Below are positions 63,955 to 64,000 of a stretch of DNA of 64,000 nt, piece by piece. Position numbers and translations under genes: made by a program. Source of the stretch: G025836975 sp048751585 (GTDB lineage: Bacteria > Pseudomonadota > Gammaproteobacteria > Burkholderiales > Burkholderiaceae_B); assembly GCF_048751585.1 (NCBI RefSeq), contig NZ_JAZHOB010000005.1:299631-363630 (forward strand). The letters run 5' to 3'. Positions within the stretch are counted from its first letter, which is position 1; every line of letters begins with the position of its first letter. Under the pieces are notes generated by a model. That model was given only the letters and a program-made list of their open reading frames with translations, was not told the origin of the DNA and did not search any database.

Positions 63955-64000
63955 CATGTATTCAAGCCGCCAGCTTGAGTTGGTTTTCATGGTTTGAACA

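Overview
This window reads as a chromosomal segment of a GC-rich betaproteobacterium, most probably of the family Alcaligenaceae (Bordetella/Achromobacter/Pusillimonas relatives). The clues are two Bug-type solute receptors, UbiE-UbiJ-UbiB ubiquinone genes, IspB, a DUF3460-ScpA-PanC run, PhoBR, a TTG/GTG-rich set of start codons and densely packed short operons. The genus is not resolved by reading alone. I found no rRNA, no CRISPR array and no complete insertion sequence.

Layout. 1-8.2 kb is accessory metabolism: an orphan response regulator with an AraC output domain, then an IclR regulator divergent from a Bug receptor / class III CoA-transferase / enoyl-CoA hydratase / Bug receptor operon (uptake and CoA activation of an unknown carboxylate), and a class V aminotransferase. 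8.2-12.2 kb is a complete polar amino-acid ABC importer followed by a LysR regulator. 12.3-15.5 kb holds tRNA-Pro(CGG) with a clear terminator, ispB, a DUF815 AAA ATPase and a Nudix-ThiE-like fusion. 15.5-24.7 kb is an MdtABC-type tandem RND efflux operon with its own outer-membrane lipoprotein; mdtC carries an in-frame 78-bp repeat-like insertion.

24.8-32.4 kb is mostly housekeeping (zapD, coaE, a prepilin peptidase, a lipoprotein, a mini LuxR protein, panC, scpA, DUF3460) plus an EmrB/QacA-type exporter beside an XRE regulator. 32.4-39.5 kb is a vitamin B12 block: metH, a cobalamin riboswitch, btuB and a BtuF-like receptor. 39.7-43.0 kb is a three-gene envelope operon (COG3014-like lipoprotein, LpoB-like lipoprotein, CsgG-like periplasmic protein) of unknown role. 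43.1-48.3 kb has thiG, thiD, a PIMT-like methyltransferase coupled to tolC, an RfaE2 nucleotidyltransferase and a ferritin-like di-iron protein. 48.4-52.6 kb is ubiE, a Tim44-like protein, ubiJ and ubiB. 52.8-57.2 kb is phoB-phoR, a VOC protein and the pxpB-pxpC 5-oxoprolinase subunits.

57.2 kb to the right edge is the most unusual part. It has a STAS anti-anti-sigma-like protein, an NCS2 permease with a 140-residue cytoplasmic tail that resembles a degenerate HATPase domain, an RsbW-like ATPase, an alanine racemase translated directly after it, an 811-residue MFS protein with two periplasmic sensor-like segments at its N-terminus, and a divergent membrane sensor that breaks off just before the window ends. 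Together these look like a partner-switching (kinase/antagonist) module wired to transport and D-alanine metabolism, with its phosphatase either interrupted or outside the window.
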